Made by a program: the position numbers and the translations under genes
From: Gemmatimonadales bacterium
GTDB taxonomy: Bacteria; Gemmatimonadota; Gemmatimonadetes; Gemmatimonadales; GWC2-71-9
Assembly (NCBI GenBank): GCA_013813145.1
Contig: JACCSE010000516.1
Span: forward strand, 1-6,362
Reading direction: 5' to 3'
DNA: 6,362 nt
The notes under the pieces: generated by a model
Databases searched by the model: none
Told to the model about the DNA's origin: nothing
The model's input: the letters and a program-made list of their open reading frames with translations, nothing else
Part shown: piece by piece, positions 5,201-6,362 of the stretch
Layout of the letters: each line of letters opens with the position of its first letter
Numbering within the stretch: the stretch's first letter is position 1

Positions 5201-5911
5201 TCAGCTCGCCGCGCCGCGCGGCACCCCCATCGACGGCCTGAGCTTGAAGCGGAACTGCTGCTGGACCAACTGGCGAACGGCCTTGCCACCCTTGGTCGCG
5301 GGCCGGAAGCGCGCGTGGCCGAGCGCGACGACCACCGACGTGGTGAACCGGGGGTCGTCGCTGTACACCACCTGCACTGAGGCCGTGTCCACCACCCCCC
5401 GGGTGTCCACCACGTACATGGCCCGGACCACGCCCTCGGCGCCGAGCGCGGCCAGGTCGGCCGGGTAGGCCGGCGCGGCGCTCCATTCGTACCGCTCGAC
5501 CGCGCGGTCCACCTCCAGCACGCTGAAGAGGGAGTCGACGTGGAGCCGGCTGACCGGACCGAAGGGGACCTCGCCCCGGGCGCCGCTCCCGGCTTTGCGT
5601 CCCTGGGCACTCCACGCCTGGGGCTCGACGCGCGGGCCCGCGCCCGGGTGGGTGAGGTCCTTTCCATCCTGTAAATCCATGCCCGGCTTACCCATCTGAA
5701 TGATTTCGGTCTGATAGGGCCGGACGGCCACCCGGTCGGGCGGGAGAAGGAAGAACACCCGGGCCTCGCGCTCGTCGGCCGGGAGGTGGTGGCCGCCGGC
5801 GGTGAGACCGGCGGCGATCCAGACGACCGCCCCGTGCGCGAAGACGTTGAGCAGGGCGCATTCCGTGGTCTGGAGGAAGCCCCGGCTGGATTCGATGAGG
5901 GGGAGATGCAT
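5201..5911 (-). CDS. TonB-family energy-transducer protein
   Basis: A 236-residue protein with a cytoplasmic N-terminus (MHLPLIESSRGFLQTTECAL), one membrane anchor at about 18-38 (ALLNVFAHGAVVWIAAGLTA), a periplasmic linker, and a C-terminal TonB domain at about 149-224. Domain landmarks are YPADLAALGAEGVVRAMYVV, DTRGVVDTASVQVVYSDDPR and ALGHARFRPATKGGKAVRQL, then a final VQQQFRFKL strand, matching the Y-P, G-V-V-x-x-x-[FY]-V-V and F-x-P-A layout of the family. TonB domains link inner-membrane proton-motive force to outer-membrane receptors. The linker lacks the long Pro-Lys repeat of classical TonB, and no exbB/exbD or receptor gene is in view, so it may be an orphan TonB-domain protein with another role. 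The start at ATG 5911 fits the family's N-terminus. No free SD is obvious: the G-rich runs upstream are inside a hairpin that ends two bases before the ATG. Confidence 0.85.
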   Translation of the reverse strand: MHLPLIESSRGFLQTTECALLNVFAHGAVVWIAAGLTAGGHHLPADEREARVFFLLPPDRVAVRPYQTEIIQMGKPGMDLQDGKDLTHPGAGPRVEPQAWSAQGRKAGSGARGEVPFGPVSRLHVDSLFSVLEVDRAVERYEWSAAPAYPADLAALGAEGVVRAMYVVDTRGVVDTASVQVVYSDDPRFTTSVVVALGHARFRPATKGGKAVRQLVQQQFRFKLRPSMGVPRGAAS

Positions 5912-5912
5912 G

Positions 5913-5936
5913 GGGAGCCCCGCGAGAGGGTCTCCC
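5913..5936 (-). promoter_or_regulatory. Hairpin covering the tonB ribosome-binding region
   Basis: On the minus strand GGGAG (5936-5932) pairs with CTCCC (5917-5913), and CCC (5930-5928) pairs with GGG (5921-5919), with one A/G mismatch and a 6-base loop TCTCGC. The hairpin ends one base before the C that precedes ATG 5911. Both G-rich runs that could serve as SD lie in the stem, so the structure could limit tonB translation. There is no U-run to suggest a terminator. Confidence 0.35.
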
Positions 5937-5972
5937 TATATGACGAAGATCGGCGGCCGGAAGTGACGGCGG

Positions 5973-6362
5973 TCAGGTCGCCGGTCCGACCCCCGCCAGC
6001 CGCCGCACCAACCGCCAGAGGAACTCCTGCCCGTCGTAGAACGACTTTGCCAGCATCCGCTCGTCGCGGCCGTGGGAGCGCACGTCGTTGGGGTCGCCGA
6101 GGAGGCCGCTCACCCCGTAGGTCGGAATGCCGGCGCTCCGCAGGAACCGGCCGTCGGTGGCCCCGGTGGACATAAAGGGCACCACCGGCACGCCGAAGAG
6201 CTGGCGGGTGACGACGCCGATCGGCTGCATGACGGCCGGCGCAAGGGCGCTCGGCGGGGGCGGCGACGACGGCTCGTTGGCCGGGGCCAGGACGATGTGG
6301 ATCGCCGTGTCCGCCACGATCCGGCCGAGCGCCGCCTGCACCGAGGCGACGGTCTCGCCCGG
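5973..6362 (-). CDS. M20-family metallopeptidase, C-terminal part
   Basis: The last 129 residues of a gene that begins beyond the right edge; the frame is open to position 6362. It reads PGETVASVQAALGRIVAD, a typical end of the M20 dimerisation-domain 'R-x-x-P-G-E' segment. The C-terminal catalytic lobe follows, with VVPFMSTGATDGRFLRSAGI, then PTYGVSGL and HGRDERMLAKSFYDGQEFLW. The G-A-T-D-x-R-F-x-R and H-G-x-D-E-R motifs are hallmarks of the PM20D1/carboxypeptidase-like M20 group; the His of HGRDER is the last zinc ligand. These enzymes hydrolyse peptides or N-acyl amino acids with a di-zinc centre. The other zinc ligands, any signal peptide and the true start are outside the window, so substrate and location cannot be judged. 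The stop is TGA at 5973-5975, 61 bp before tonB on the same strand. Confidence 0.87.
   Translation of the reverse strand, partial: PGETVASVQAALGRIVADTAIHIVLAPANEPSSPPPPSALAPAVMQPIGVVTRQLFGVPVVPFMSTGATDGRFLRSAGIPTYGVSGLLGDPNDVRSHGRDERMLAKSFYDGQEFLWRLVRRLAGVGPAT

Noticed and set aside
5146..5667. Arg/Ser-rich minus-strand frame overlapping tonB and the antitoxin
   Set aside because: It is a shadow of tonB in another frame; the TonB domain and Phd motifs lie in the annotated frames.
5930..5945. CATATA/TATAGG as a -10 box for tonB
   Set aside because: No acceptable -35 hexamer at 16-18 bases upstream; too weak to annotate.
1..6362. CRISPR arrays, tRNA/rRNA genes, insertion sequences or a complete defence system
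   Set aside because: No regular direct repeats, cloverleaf, transposase motifs or flanking terminal repeats were seen; the only defence-like genes are the toxin-antitoxin pair and nuclease relics.

Overview
This is a GC-rich bacterial window, almost certainly chromosomal, with most of its coding potential on the minus strand. No rRNA, tRNA, CRISPR array or transposase is visible. Gene content and style (Uma2-type nuclease remnant, PH-SHOCT protein, short lipoprotein, PrpE, single-domain TonB protein, M20 peptidase, Phd/VapC pair) suggest a Gemmatimonadota-like soil or sediment bacterium. That assignment is inference from resemblance, with no marker gene behind it.

Layout from left to right. 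(1) 1-505, plus strand: a broken Uma2-family endonuclease gene that has lost its N-terminus and about 25 internal residues, preceded by what may be the tail of a BrnT-like toxin. (2) 516-1130, minus: an intact cytoplasmic protein with a bacterial PH-like domain and a C-terminal SHOCT domain. (3) 1206-1250: a perfect 10-bp inverted repeat at the end of the next gene. (4) 1249-1719, minus: a small secreted lipoprotein of unknown function. (5) 1796-3796, minus: a complete propionyl-CoA synthetase (prpE), the best-supported gene here. (6) 3797-3943: a spacer upstream of prpE containing a 12-bp palindrome that matches 13 of 14 bases of the parS core (ParB-binding site). (7) 3944-4496: a gene graveyard with a frameshifted, internally deleted DUF4239 (bestrophin-like) membrane protein gene on the plus strand and a short HNH-endonuclease scrap on the minus strand. 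(8) 4497-5174, minus: a Phd-type antitoxin and VapC/PIN toxin with the classic 4-base overlap; the toxin is frameshifted at a run of six G. (9) 5201-5911, minus: a TonB-family protein. (10) 5973-6362, minus: the C-terminal part of an M20 metallopeptidase that runs off the window.

Functionally, prpE would activate propionate to propionyl-CoA. The M20 peptidase, tonB and toxin-antitoxin genes are closely spaced in one direction (61 bp, 26 bp, then a 4-bp overlap) and could be co-transcribed, although no shared function is evident. I do not see a convincing new multi-gene system. The more interesting signals are the parS-like site, a hairpin that could hide the ribosome-binding site of tonB, the one-base toxin frameshift, and a hairpin sitting exactly on the DUF4239 deletion junction.
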